Notes: generated from the sequence alone by a model not told the origin. A stretch of DNA of 18,513 nt from Bacillota bacterium (GCA_023424995.1 JAFADH010000017.1:1-18513), one strand, 5' to 3'. Shown: positions 1 through 8,104, numbered from the stretch's first letter. Translations and numbers: made by a program.

Positions 1-2454
1 ACCGGATTCTGCCGTATTGGAGTGAGCCGGATTGCTTTGAACTGAATTCAGCTGTTTTGTACCTTTTTCCTGCTGAGTAACACTGGTTTCATATACCCGG
101 ACTGTAATTCTGTCATAGCCTGCTTTCTGCCACTCATGCCGGATATTGCGGTCATTATCGGTGGGAGCCCTCCACAGGTTAAATTCCATGGGACGTTCCA
201 GAAGCCTCTGATTATCCCTTATTAACTGCTGGAACAATCCGGTAAGCTTGTTGAAGGTATAGATAAAGCCGGTACCCTTCACCGTTACAAGCTTCTCCGT
301 CTCCTCCAGTGTAAGCCTGCCGGTCTTCCCGGGTACTTTATTATATTCATAGGCGCCTTCCCTGATGACCAGCTGATCAAACCCCAGCTCATATCCGGCG
401 GCTGTGAAGGGCAGGGGGTTCTTCTGGATATAATTCAGATTGAGATAGGCTGCTCCTGTCTCCGGTAGGGTTAAGTTTAACCTGATATCCTTTACAGCAT
501 GAGCTTTGAGATCAATATCCCGCAATTCTCCCTCTGTAATTGTCTTACCGTTGCATTGAAGCTGATAGGTAATGTACAGATAATCCTTCAGGTTCGTGAA
601 GTCAAGCTTATTCTCCAGGCGGATGATCCCATCTTCGGCAGAGATCACGGACGCCCTTAACGGCCGGAGTACATTCTTATATTCCAGCAGACCGGGGCTT
701 ACGGTCCGGTCCGGATATACAAGACCGTCCACGCAGAAGTTGCCGTCATGGGGAAATTCACCGGAATCACCGCCGTAAGCGTATTTCTTACGTCCGTCCG
801 GAGCTTCCCCAAGATAGACGGCATGATCACACCATTCCCAGACAAAAGCACCGGCAAACCGGTCCTCGGCATATATCTTCTCCATGTAATCCTCAAGATC
901 TCCGGGGCCGTTGCCCATGGCATGGCAGAATTCACATAATACATAGGGCTTTGTATTCCCCGGATCGGCAAAATACTTATGGATACCTTCCAGAGAATCA
1001 TACATCCGGCTGTACATATCCAGCATGGACAGATCCGGCTGATGCCCGCCGGTAATATGAATACTTCCTTCATAGTGCAGAAGACGGGTGGGATCATATT
1101 CTTTCACCCATCTTCCTGCCTTCTCGAAGCTTAACCCCCAGCCGCTTTCATTTCCCAGGGACCAGATCAGGACGGAGGGATGATTCTTGTCCCGGTGCAC
1201 ATTGCGCTGCTGGCGGTCCATAATGATCTCATCGGAGATGGGGTTCATGACAATATCTCCAAAGGTATCCCCAGAAGAGGCGGAATAGAAACTGGTGGCA
1301 CCGTGGGTCTCCACATCGGCTTCTCCAATCACATAGAAGCCGTATTCATCACATAGCTCCGTGAACCAGGGGGCATTAGGATAATGGCTGGTGCGGATGG
1401 CGTTGATATTATGCCGCTTCATCAGGGAAAGATCCTTCAAAGCCTGCTCCCTGCTGATGGTATAGCCTGTCACGGGATCACTGTCGTGACGGTTGACACC
1501 TTTGAATTTAATGGGTACGCCATTCAGAAGAATCACGCTGTCCTTGACTTCAACCTTACGGATGCCCACCTTTTGAGTAATCTCTTCCTCCGCGGTAGAA
1601 AGTACGAGGGAATAAAGCTTGGGAGACTCCGCGTTCCAAAGCTTCGGGTTCTCAATGCAGAAGGAAATACTGCCGTTCTCTGCGGTCCCGGCAGCCAGGA
1701 GGGTACCGTCACAGTCATACAGACCGGCCTCGGTGGCAACAGCTGTCTCCAGATACTCAAGATCAACCGTAACTACCGCTTTATCATAGGTCCCGCTGCA
1801 ATCGGTTTTTACGAAATAATCCCTGATATGCTCCTTTGGCCGGGTAAGAATATAAACGTCCCGGAAGATACCGGACATTCTGAATTTATCCTGATCCTCA
1901 TAATAGCTTCCGAGGCACCATTTCATAACAAGTACGGCAAGGGTATTGGTTCCTTCCACCAGCTGGCGGGAGATATCGAATTCACTGGTGGAATGGGATA
2001 CCTGGCTAAAGCCCGTAAAGCTTCCGTTGACCCATACATAGTAACAGGAGTCAACTCCCTCAAAGTTTAAGTAATTGCGCTGCTCCAGCTGCTCCTTTGT
2101 AATCTGGAAGGTATGAATATAACAGCCGCAGGGATTGTTCTGTTCCGGCACATAGGGCAGGTCATAGGGGAACGGATAGTTGACATTCGTGTACTGATGC
2201 CTGTCATAGCCGTAATTCTGCCAGCACCCCGGTACAGGAATAGCGTCAAAGCTGCCGGAATCAAAATCCGGTAAGTAAAAGTTCTCCTCTGCTTCAAAGC
2301 GGTTGGGATAATACCGGAACTTCCAGAGACCGTTCAATAATTGGACCCGTTCCGGTTTATTCCCGCTCTTGCAGCGGGGTATGTAATAGGCACGATTCGG
2401 CATGGTACCCACATGCAGATTTTTTACGTCTTCATAATATTTTGGTAATCTCAT
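1..2454 (-). CDS. lacZ: Beta-galactosidase, glycoside hydrolase family 2 (partial, 3' end beyond left edge)
   Basis: Hydrolyses terminal beta-D-galactosides such as lactose; cytoplasmic, as no signal peptide is visible. The frame is open from ATG at 2454 to the window edge, giving 818 codons; LacZ-type enzymes are about 1000 residues, so the C-terminal part lies outside. Domain order: N-terminal jelly-roll sugar-binding domain (about 1-220, with the PGCWQNYGYD region), Ig-like domain, then the TIM barrel. The acid/base Glu is E436 in SLGNESGWG and the nucleophile is E508 in VLCEFCHAMGNG; their 72-residue spacing is close to that of E. coli LacZ (461/537). The KGVNRHDSDP loop is also present. 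An AAAGG ribosome site lies 12 nt upstream of ATG; an adjacent in-frame GTG at 2457 is an alternative start. The gene is divergent from an AraC regulator, its probable controller. Substrate could be another beta-galactoside. Confidence 0.93.
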   Translation of the reverse strand, partial: MRLPKYYEDVKNLHVGTMPNRAYYIPRCKSGNKPERVQLLNGLWKFRYYPNRFEAEENFYLPDFDSGSFDAIPVPGCWQNYGYDRHQYTNVNYPFPYDLPYVPEQNNPCGCYIHTFQITKEQLEQRNYLNFEGVDSCYYVWVNGSFTGFSQVSHSTSEFDISRQLVEGTNTLAVLVMKWCLGSYYEDQDKFRMSGIFRDVYILTRPKEHIRDYFVKTDCSGTYDKAVVTVDLEYLETAVATEAGLYDCDGTLLAAGTAENGSISFCIENPKLWNAESPKLYSLVLSTAEEEITQKVGIRKVEVKDSVILLNGVPIKFKGVNRHDSDPVTGYTISREQALKDLSLMKRHNINAIRTSHYPNAPWFTELCDEYGFYVIGEADVETHGATSFYSASSGDTFGDIVMNPISDEIIMDRQQRNVHRDKNHPSVLIWSLGNESGWGLSFEKAGRWVKEYDPTRLLHYEGSIHITGGHQPDLSMLDMYSRMYDSLEGIHKYFADPGNTKPYVLCEFCHAMGNGPGDLEDYMEKIYAEDRFAGAFVWEWCDHAVYLGEAPDGRKKYAYGGDSGEFPHDGNFCVDGLVYPDRTVSPGLLEYKNVLRPLRASVISAEDGIIRLENKLDFTNLKDYLYITYQLQCNGKTITEGELRDIDLKAHAVKDIRLNLTLPETGAAYLNLNYIQKNPLPFTAAGYELGFDQLVIREGAYEYNKVPGKTGRLTLEETEKLVTVKGTGFIYTFNKLTGLFQQLIRDNQRLLERPMEFNLWRAPTDNDRNIRHEWQKAGYDRITVRVYETSVTQQEKGTKQLNSVQSNPAHSNTAESG

Positions 2455-2588
2455 CACTTGCCATCACCTTTCTGGACTAATCTGATTAACATGGATATTT
2501 TAACACGATAATGCAAACTTGCTATAATCAATATTGCGGTATATATGAACAAAATGATACATCATCATACTGGTATTACAAAGCAAAT

Positions 2589-2636
2589 CAGTTTACCGTA
2601 TTACAATATTAACAGTTTACCGCATTTTAATATTAA
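2589..2636. repeat. Two tandem 24-bp direct repeats, probable AraC-type operator
   Basis: Units at 2589-2612 and 2613-2636 both begin CAGTTTACCG and end AATATTAA, differing at 3 of 24 positions. They end 5 bp upstream of the -35 element of the AraC gene and lie between the divergent beta-galactosidase and regulator genes. AraC-family proteins typically bind direct-repeat half-sites next to the -35 box, so this is the best candidate operator. The binding assignment is inference. Confidence 0.6.
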
Positions 2637-2641
2637 CAAAA

Positions 2642-2669
2642 TTGACTTTTTTCATTATTATGATAAAAT
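2642..2669 (+). promoter_or_regulatory. Probable sigma-A promoter of the AraC regulator gene
   Basis: TTGACT at 2642-2647, 16-bp spacer, TAAAAT at 2664-2669: one mismatch in each hexamer. Transcription would begin about 50 nt upstream of the regulator start. No comparably good promoter was found for the divergent beta-galactosidase gene, which fits a need for an activator. Confidence 0.5.
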
Positions 2670-2725
2670 GATGGCAAGCTAACTGATACTGTAATATTAT
2701 TGCGGGAATGCCGGGAGGATTACCA

Positions 2726-3577
2726 GTGATAAATTATTCGGGATATTATAATAAAAAAGATAATGATATTCTTTACGGCAATGCTGACTTATTCGTTAAC
2801 AGCTGCGGACATTATAAGCTGATACACTTAAAGGAGATGCATACGGTGAGGCCGGAGGGAAGACGGGATTACCAGCTGCTGTATGTGGCTGAGGGAACAG
2901 CCCATTTTATATTGGACGGAAACCGTTATGATGTGCCTAAGCGAGGGATATTTATCTATAAGCCCCGGATGCCCCAGGATTATTATTATCAGCTGCCGGA
3001 GAAGCCCGACATTTACTGGATTCACTTTACGGGAAGAAAAGCGGAAGAGGTGCTTGACACACTGGGACTGGCGGTGGGACAGCCGGTCTTGCTGCAGATT
3101 AAGGAAGAGCTGCCGGAGATATTTGAGAGAATAATCATGGAACTCAGGCTTGACCGGTATCAGAGTGCCGAGATGGCGGAAGCCTGTCTGAGACAGTTAT
3201 TGATTACGGCTGCACGGCATCATAACGTGGAGGGACAGGAAAAGCAGGTTTATAATTCCATGCTGGATGAGATCATAAACCAGTTCCATCATGAATACCA
3301 GTCAGAGATCAATATAGCACGGGTTGCCGAACAATATCATATCAGCTGCTCCTGGTTTATCCGTGAATTCAAGAATTATACGGGTTATTCACCGAAGCAG
3401 TATATCACAAACCTCCGTCTGCAGCATGCCAAGGAGCTGCTTAATAATCACTACCTTTCCATCAGTGATGTATCTTCTCTGGTAGGCTATGAGAACCAGT
3501 TTTACTTCAGCCGGATCTTCCGTAAATATACGGGCATGTCCCCCAGTGAGTACCGGGAGAAGGAAAAGAAACGATAG
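2726..3577 (+). CDS. AraC-family transcriptional regulator with N-terminal cupin domain
   Basis: DNA-binding regulator of about 283 residues. The N-terminal half (about 24-104) is a cupin-like ligand domain with the GTAHFILDGNRYDVPKRG stretch typical of sugar-sensing AraC proteins. The C-terminal 100 residues hold two helix-turn-helix motifs: the first around INIARVAEQYHISCSWFIREFK, the second around ISDVSSLVGYENQFYFSRIFRK, ending in the family signature TGMSPSEYR. I prefer the GTG at 2726 because GGGAGG (2713-2718) lies 7 nt upstream; an in-frame ATG at 2708 would put that ribosome site inside the gene. Divergent from the GH2 beta-galactosidase, so it probably activates that gene in response to a galactoside or oligosaccharide. 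A terminator follows directly. The inducer cannot be read from sequence. Confidence 0.9.
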   Translation: MINYSGYYNKKDNDILYGNADLFVNSCGHYKLIHLKEMHTVRPEGRRDYQLLYVAEGTAHFILDGNRYDVPKRGIFIYKPRMPQDYYYQLPEKPDIYWIHFTGRKAEEVLDTLGLAVGQPVLLQIKEELPEIFERIIMELRLDRYQSAEMAEACLRQLLITAARHHNVEGQEKQVYNSMLDEIINQFHHEYQSEINIARVAEQYHISCSWFIREFKNYTGYSPKQYITNLRLQHAKELLNNHYLSISDVSSLVGYENQFYFSRIFRKYTGMSPSEYREKEKKR

Positions 3578-3611
3578 ACAGGCGTGCTGCACCTTTCAAC
3601 ACGCCTGTTTT
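3578..3611 (+). terminator. Intrinsic terminator of the AraC gene
   Basis: A perfect 9-bp stem, ACAGGCGTG (3578-3586) with CACGCCTGT (3600-3608), 13-nt loop, followed by Ts. It begins immediately after the stop codon and separates convergent genes. There is no T run on the other strand, so it should act mainly rightward. Confidence 0.75.
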
Positions 3612-3628
3612 GATTATTATTATCCGGT

Positions 3629-4564
3629 TTATTGTAATTTTATCTGAGCTACTTTCTCGTCCTGTTTAAAGTGCAGTACCGCCCCTTTTGCTTCTTGCCT
3701 GCCGATTACGGTGCGGTCCAGCTTTTCTTTCAATTGTTCTGAGATCTGTGTTAACGGAAGCCTTACCTCGGCAGATTCAATAAGACCCAGCTCCTTTAAG
3801 CAGTATTTTACCGGGGACGGGTTGGGTTCCCTGAAGAGGAGCGGTATGATGTCATAGAGCTTCTTCCAGGATTGGAGCGCGCCTTCCGTATTATTCTCCT
3901 TCACCTTCTTATATATATCCAGGAAGACCTCCGTCTTCAGATGTGCGGAAGCCAGGATACCGCCATGACCGCCCAGCGTCAGCGTAGTATAGAACAGGAT
4001 ATCTTCTCCGGTCAGAAGAGAGAAATCCTTGGGCGGATTCATAAGCAGCGCCATGGTCTGCTTGAAATCGCCGCTGGCATCCTTAATTCCTATAATGTTC
4101 TTGATCTCGGCCAGCCGGTGGACGGTTTCATTCTCGATATTGACTCCCGTACGGTAGGGAATGTTATACAGGATGATATTCAGATAGGTTTCCTCAGCTA
4201 TATTTTTAAAGTGTGCGTAGATGCCCTCCTGACCGGGCTTGTTATAATACGGACATACGGAAAGGATACCGTTGATATCATAATATTCCGCTATTTTTAC
4301 CTGCTTGATGACCTTCTGCGTATAATTGCCGCCCACTCCCACGTAGACAGGAACACGGTTATTTACATATTCCATTGTTCTTTCAATCATTTCTTCGAAC
4401 TCGTAATCATTTAATACGGGACACTCCCCGGTGGTTCCCAGAGGGATGATACCGTCGACCCCCTTGTTGATATAGTGGTCAACCAGTTTTTTATAAGACT
4501 TAAAATCTATTTTGTCATCTTTAAAAGGAGTAATGATCGGTAACCAGACACCATTCAATTTCAT
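3629..4564 (-). CDS. dapA: DapA/NanA-superfamily aldolase, probable 4-hydroxy-tetrahydrodipicolinate synthase
   Basis: Class I Schiff-base lyase/synthase of the TIM-barrel DHDPS family; the classical reaction condenses pyruvate with aspartate semialdehyde in lysine and dipicolinate synthesis. Starting at the ATG at 4564, the key residues match E. coli DapA numbering: T44-T45 in GTTGE, Y106/Y107 in PYYNKPGQEG, Y133 and R138 in YNIPYRTG, and Schiff-base K161 in GIKDASGD. R138, which binds the aldehyde's carboxylate in DapA, favours DHDPS over N-acetylneuraminate lyase. An ATG five codons upstream overlaps the GGAGG site, so 4564 is preferred. The product is 311 residues with a C-terminal tail of about 20 beyond the usual 292. 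A small hairpin (GAGATA 4613-4618, TATCTC 4623-4628) lies in the leader. Divergent from an AraC regulator and not in a lysine operon, so a catabolic role on a 2-oxo acid remains possible. Confidence 0.82.
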   Translation of the reverse strand: MKLNGVWLPIITPFKDDKIDFKSYKKLVDHYINKGVDGIIPLGTTGECPVLNDYEFEEMIERTMEYVNNRVPVYVGVGGNYTQKVIKQVKIAEYYDINGILSVCPYYNKPGQEGIYAHFKNIAEETYLNIILYNIPYRTGVNIENETVHRLAEIKNIIGIKDASGDFKQTMALLMNPPKDFSLLTGEDILFYTTLTLGGHGGILASAHLKTEVFLDIYKKVKENNTEGALQSWKKLYDIIPLLFREPNPSPVKYCLKELGLIESAEVRLPLTQISEQLKEKLDRTVIGRQEAKGAVLHFKQDEKVAQIKLQ

Positions 4565-4669
4565 AATAAAAACCTCCATACATTCAGCATAAGCGATTTA
4601 ATCTACAGATGGGAGATATTCCTATCTCAGTTTCTTATTCTATTCTACACCACATTATTTTATGGAAAT

Positions 4670-4704
4670 AGCATTATAATGCTTTGATTATTGCATATAA
4701 TGCT
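4670..4704. repeat. Paired GCAT...ATGC dyads between dapA and AraC, candidate operator
   Basis: A perfect 14-bp palindrome, AGCATTATAATGCT (4670-4683), is followed by a near copy, GCATATAATGCT (4693-4704); their right ends are 21 bp apart, about two helical turns. The second copy lies in the promoter spacer of the downstream regulator. The arrangement suits a dimer-binding or direct-repeat operator for the adjacent AraC protein. Confidence 0.5.
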
Positions 4705-4711
4705 GTATACT
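4684..4711 (+). promoter_or_regulatory. Probable promoter of the second AraC gene
   Basis: TTGATT (4684-4689), 16-bp spacer, TATACT (4706-4711). The spacer holds one of the GCAT/ATGC dyads, so a bound regulator could repress its own transcription. Confidence 0.45.
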
Positions 4712-4747
4712 GTAAGAAATTGAAAAATGTATAAGGAGAGGCAGGGG

Positions 4748-4768
4748 ATGCTGCATGAATGGATTTGA
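4748..4768 (+). other. Possible six-codon upstream ORF overlapping the AraC start
   Basis: ATG at 4748 lies 9 nt downstream of GGAG (4735-4738), the best-placed start for that ribosome site, yet reads only MLHEWI before TGA at 4766-4768. That stop lies past the AraC ATG at 4755 in a different frame. It may limit or couple translation of the regulator, or it may be chance. Confidence 0.25.
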
Positions 4769-5597
4769 AAAACTCGGATATCTGGAGGATGATTTTAAGA
4801 TATTTCATATTCTGGACCGGCAGCGGAAGGAGTTTGAATTTCATTACCATGATTTTAATAAGGTTATTATCTTCCTCAGCGGCAATATCAATTATTCCAT
4901 TGAAGGCAAGAATTACATTTTAAAGCCCTATGATATCGTTCTGGTGAATGAAGGTGAGATACACCGGCCCTCGGTCCTGGATAATACCGCCTATGAACGG
5001 ATCATTATCTATGTGTCCTCCCAGTTTTTGAACAGCTATAAAAGCAGGGACTATGATCTGAGCTATTGCCTGGAACGGGCCAAGAAGGAGCACTCCAATG
5101 TTCTTCGGATCCCTTCCGTCGATAAGAGCAAGCTGTACCAGGTATGCCAGGAGCTGGAGCATTCCTTTAACGACCAGGCTTTTGCCAAGGAATTATACCA
5201 GAAGATTCTTTTTCTGGAATTTATGATCCAGCTGAACCGGACCGCCATCGCCAACCATATCAGCTATATTAATTCAGCCAGCGGGGACAGCAAGCTTCTG
5301 GCGATCATTAACTACATCAATGACCACCTGGCTGATGATATTACAATTGACAGCCTGGCGGAGCATTTTTATCTCAGCAGGTTCTATCTCATGCACTATT
5401 TTAAGGAGGAGACAGGGTATACCATCGGGAACTATATTACGGAGAAGAGGCTTATGCTTGCAAAAAGCCTGGTACAGAACGGCAGCTCCATTACGGATGC
5501 CTGTTTTCAGAGCGGATTCAAGAATTACTCCAGCTTTTCAAGAGCCTTCAAGAAGGCTTTTAATACGGTTCCCAAGAATGCAGCCATTCTTGATTAA
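4755..5597 (+). CDS. AraC-family transcriptional regulator with N-terminal cupin domain
   Basis: A 280-residue regulator. Residues about 20-90 form a cupin-like domain (FHYHDFNKVIIFLSG, then YSIEGKNYILKPYDIVLVNEG and EIHRP), common in AraC proteins that sense small metabolites. Residues about 183-275 carry the paired helix-turn-helix region: ITIDSLAEHFYLSRFYLMHYFK, then SITDACFQSGFKNYSSFSRAFKK. The usual TPxxYR ending is altered to NTVPKNAAIL. GGAG (4735-4738) is 16 nt from this ATG, which is long; the ideally spaced ATG at 4748 opens only a six-codon frame that overlaps this start. Divergent from the dapA-like gene, so it is probably that gene's regulator. Effector unknown. Confidence 0.88.
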   Translation: MNGFEKLGYLEDDFKIFHILDRQRKEFEFHYHDFNKVIIFLSGNINYSIEGKNYILKPYDIVLVNEGEIHRPSVLDNTAYERIIIYVSSQFLNSYKSRDYDLSYCLERAKKEHSNVLRIPSVDKSKLYQVCQELEHSFNDQAFAKELYQKILFLEFMIQLNRTAIANHISYINSASGDSKLLAIINYINDHLADDITIDSLAEHFYLSRFYLMHYFKEETGYTIGNYITEKRLMLAKSLVQNGSSITDACFQSGFKNYSSFSRAFKKAFNTVPKNAAILD

Positions 5598-5639
5598 TAA
5601 TTGAATCTTAAGAATTCCTTAAGTTTCCCGCTAACAAAC

Positions 5640-5738
5640 AATTACCATAGAATAGCCACAAAAAAGCCATAAAATGCAGGTAGCATTAATTTGACAGGTC
5701 TGGTAATTACAAAATAACAGAGTAAAGTTATGGTAATT
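5640..5738. repeat. Three TGGTAATT motifs upstream of the secreted-protein gene
   Basis: TGGTAATT occurs at 5701-5708 and 5731-5738 on the plus strand, exactly 30 bp apart, and inverted at 5640-5647. The outer pair extends to a perfect 10-bp inverted repeat (AATTACCATA 5640-5649, TATGGTAATT 5729-5738). A TTGACA (5691-5696) lies between them but only weak -10 matches follow. This may be a regulator binding region for the secreted protein. Confidence 0.4.
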
Positions 5739-5791
5739 ATCAGCCCTATGGTACCTGACGGCCTTGCATAATATTATATGGAGTTGATCGA

Positions 5792-7960
5792 ATGAGGAAA
5801 CAAGTTTTATTACTATTATTCATGTCACTGTTAATCCTAGGATTTTCTGATCTGTACATACAAAAAGCGTACGCGAGCGGACTGACGCCAACCGTAGCAC
5901 CGACCGCGGCGCCGGCAATAACGCCGACGCCTTCTGTTACCCCCTCAGTAACCCCTACTCCTGCACCGACAGTCACGCCGGTTCCCCAGGCAAGCTTTAT
6001 TATACTGGAGGAGCAGCCTGTAAAGACCGTATATGGCAGGGGAGAGGAACTGGATCTTACGGGCATGAAGGTACTGGCATATTATGTGGACGGAACCAGT
6101 GCCTATGTGACGGACTATCAGATTGTCGGCTATAACAGTGAACAGATCGGACCGCAGACAGTGGTCATATTGTATCAGAATCAGATGACGACCCTTTCGA
6201 TCACGGTATTGCCTAAAAAAGTAACCAACGTTACCGTCTCCAATTATAATACGGCCTCTTTCACCTTGGCCTGGGATGCGGATCCGGGTGCTTCGAGATA
6301 TGAAATCTATGCCTTGAATGAAATGACGGGAAATTATGACTTGTATAATATATCCTATACAAACAGCGCTGTCTTTTATTTTCCGCCTGCTACCATAGAA
6401 AGCTTTCAGATATGTTCTGTCACCTATGTTCTCGGAATGGAATATAAAAGTCCCATGTCCGATATCATCACGGCGGCAACCAGTCCCGAAGCGGTAACCG
6501 GACTTATTGTAACCGCAACCAGCCCCAACTCCATCAGCCTGTCCTGGGATCAGGTGGCCGGTGCAACGGGATATCTGGTCTACCGCAGTGATTCTACGGC
6601 AGATAATTATGTCTTCTGCGGCACAACGGCAGACACATTCTTCTTAAATGACAAGCTCGTCTCCGGTAAAGGCTATAAATACAGGGTTGTTGCCTATGTC
6701 TACAGTGAAGCGTATGCAGGTGCGGTATCTAATATTATTGACAGCAGCACCAATGCTGCAAAGATGGCGATCAAATATAAGCAGGGAGACACGAAGGTCC
6801 GGATGACCTGGAGTAAGATTAACGGGGCCACGGGTTATGATATCTACATAATGGATCCGGAAGCGGGTGAAATACTGCTTGCCTCCCTGCCCGGCAATAC
6901 AACCTTAACCTACACGGCAGAAGGCCTGCAGCAGTATCAGGAATACATGTTCTACGCCGTAGCCCGGCGTGAATACAACGGAGCGTTCTATGACAGTCCA
7001 AACTCTGATCTGACCTCGTTTTACATGGTGGAGCTTGAGCCCACAAGTACCATAGGAAAGCTGTTTCCCACGAAAGCAGATTTTTTAAATTCCTGGTCAT
7101 ATAATAATTTATCTTTCTTTAACAAATATGTCAATTATGACAGGAGCTTTGCTATTCCCGGATTGATAAACACCAATGCAGGCGGTTTTACCAGTACCAC
7201 AATGTGTCCCCAGGGCCTGACCTTTGCAAAGGATTACCTGTTAACCTCTGCCTATGATCTGAGCGGCGAAGAGAATACGGTGATCTATGTATTGGGCAAG
7301 AATACAAAGAGGCTGCTGACCACCCTGGTTCTGCCAAGCAAACCCCATGCGGGCGGTCTTGCCTTTGACGGATATAACGTATGGGTAACCACCGGCAGCA
7401 GAGTATCCGCCATTCCTTTCAGTGATGTCACTAAGGCTGTCAAGTCGGGAAACTCCTATGTGTATGTAAACTATTCAACCACCGTAACATTGAATATCAC
7501 TGCCTCATACACAACCTTTTACGATAATAAACTCTGGGTAGGTACTTATAACGAACTTCAATCCACCTATATGTACAGTTATAAAATAAGTGATATTAAA
7601 ACGATACCTACCCTGACAAAGGTGGATACCATGGTCATGCCTACCAGGGTGCAGGGAATTGCCTTCTCCAATATCGGAACCCTGTTCATGTCCAGATCCT
7701 GCCAGCTCTACGCCGGACTGCGCGGCTATATGCGGCAGATAGATGTGTATAAACCGCTGTATAAGGAAGCTGTCAACGGAGTAATACCTCTGGGGAATCT
7801 GGTGAATTCCGTAAGTATGCCCTCCATGAATGAAGGTATCGCAATTAACGGAAACTATCTGTATGTGACCTTTGAATCCGGAGCCTTTGATAAATCCACC
7901 TATAAGATGGACCGGATCTGTGCCTTTAAGGCGGCTGATATCGTTAAGGTTAAAAAATAA
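5792..7960 (+). CDS. Secreted multidomain protein: Ig-like, three fibronectin III domains, propeller-like C-terminal domain
   Basis: A 722-residue exported protein of unknown specific function. Residues 1-28 are a signal peptide (MRKQ, a hydrophobic core, probable cleavage after AYA). A Thr/Pro/Val-rich linker covers about 31-66. Residues 67-140 resemble a bacterial Ig-like domain (YGRGEELDLTGMKVLAYYVDG, later ITVLP). Three fibronectin III-like repeats follow at about 142-230, 233-320 and 322-412; the second and third share a W..I/V.GATGY core (WDQVAGATGYLVY, WSKINGATGYDIY). Residues about 420-722 look like beta-propeller blades (PQGLTF, HAGGLAFDGYNVWVTTG, FYDNKLWVGTY, VQGIAFSNIGTLFMS, NEGIAINGNYLYVTF). 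No catalytic motif, dockerin, S-layer domain or sortase signal is visible, so it is probably released or bound by its own modules. GGAG (5780-5783) lies 8 nt upstream. Function could be carbohydrate or cell-surface binding. Confidence 0.82.
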   Translation: MRKQVLLLLFMSLLILGFSDLYIQKAYASGLTPTVAPTAAPAITPTPSVTPSVTPTPAPTVTPVPQASFIILEEQPVKTVYGRGEELDLTGMKVLAYYVDGTSAYVTDYQIVGYNSEQIGPQTVVILYQNQMTTLSITVLPKKVTNVTVSNYNTASFTLAWDADPGASRYEIYALNEMTGNYDLYNISYTNSAVFYFPPATIESFQICSVTYVLGMEYKSPMSDIITAATSPEAVTGLIVTATSPNSISLSWDQVAGATGYLVYRSDSTADNYVFCGTTADTFFLNDKLVSGKGYKYRVVAYVYSEAYAGAVSNIIDSSTNAAKMAIKYKQGDTKVRMTWSKINGATGYDIYIMDPEAGEILLASLPGNTTLTYTAEGLQQYQEYMFYAVARREYNGAFYDSPNSDLTSFYMVELEPTSTIGKLFPTKADFLNSWSYNNLSFFNKYVNYDRSFAIPGLINTNAGGFTSTTMCPQGLTFAKDYLLTSAYDLSGEENTVIYVLGKNTKRLLTTLVLPSKPHAGGLAFDGYNVWVTTGSRVSAIPFSDVTKAVKSGNSYVYVNYSTTVTLNITASYTTFYDNKLWVGTYNELQSTYMYSYKISDIKTIPTLTKVDTMVMPTRVQGIAFSNIGTLFMSRSCQLYAGLRGYMRQIDVYKPLYKEAVNGVIPLGNLVNSVSMPSMNEGIAINGNYLYVTFESGAFDKSTYKMDRICAFKAADIVKVKK

Positions 7961-8002
7961 CCGGAGCGGACAGGAAAATGCTTTGTAATTTTTAATTGAA
8001 TA

Positions 8003-8031
8003 TTGAGGATAATCCATATGTAGTTTATAAT
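8003..8031 (+). promoter_or_regulatory. Probable promoter of the zinc-ribbon membrane protein gene
   Basis: TTGAGG (8003-8008), 17-bp spacer and a perfect TATAAT (8026-8031). A small hairpin, TAATCT (8036-8041) with AGATTA (8046-8051), lies at the expected transcription start. Confidence 0.5.
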
Positions 8032-8104
8032 AGGTTAATCTACACAGATTATAATGGTTATATTATAAATGCAATAATACATACTATGAAAGAGGTATCC
8101 TTAG

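Noticed and set aside
1384..2070. A 228-codon plus-strand open frame antisense to the beta-galactosidase
   Set aside because: The minus-strand frame is a clear GH2 enzyme with both catalytic glutamates; the plus-strand frame lacks family motifs and a ribosome site, and is a shadow of the coding strand.
2505..2530. A catabolite-response (cre) site near lacZ at the GCAA/TTGC dyad
   Set aside because: The central CG and several other consensus positions do not match.
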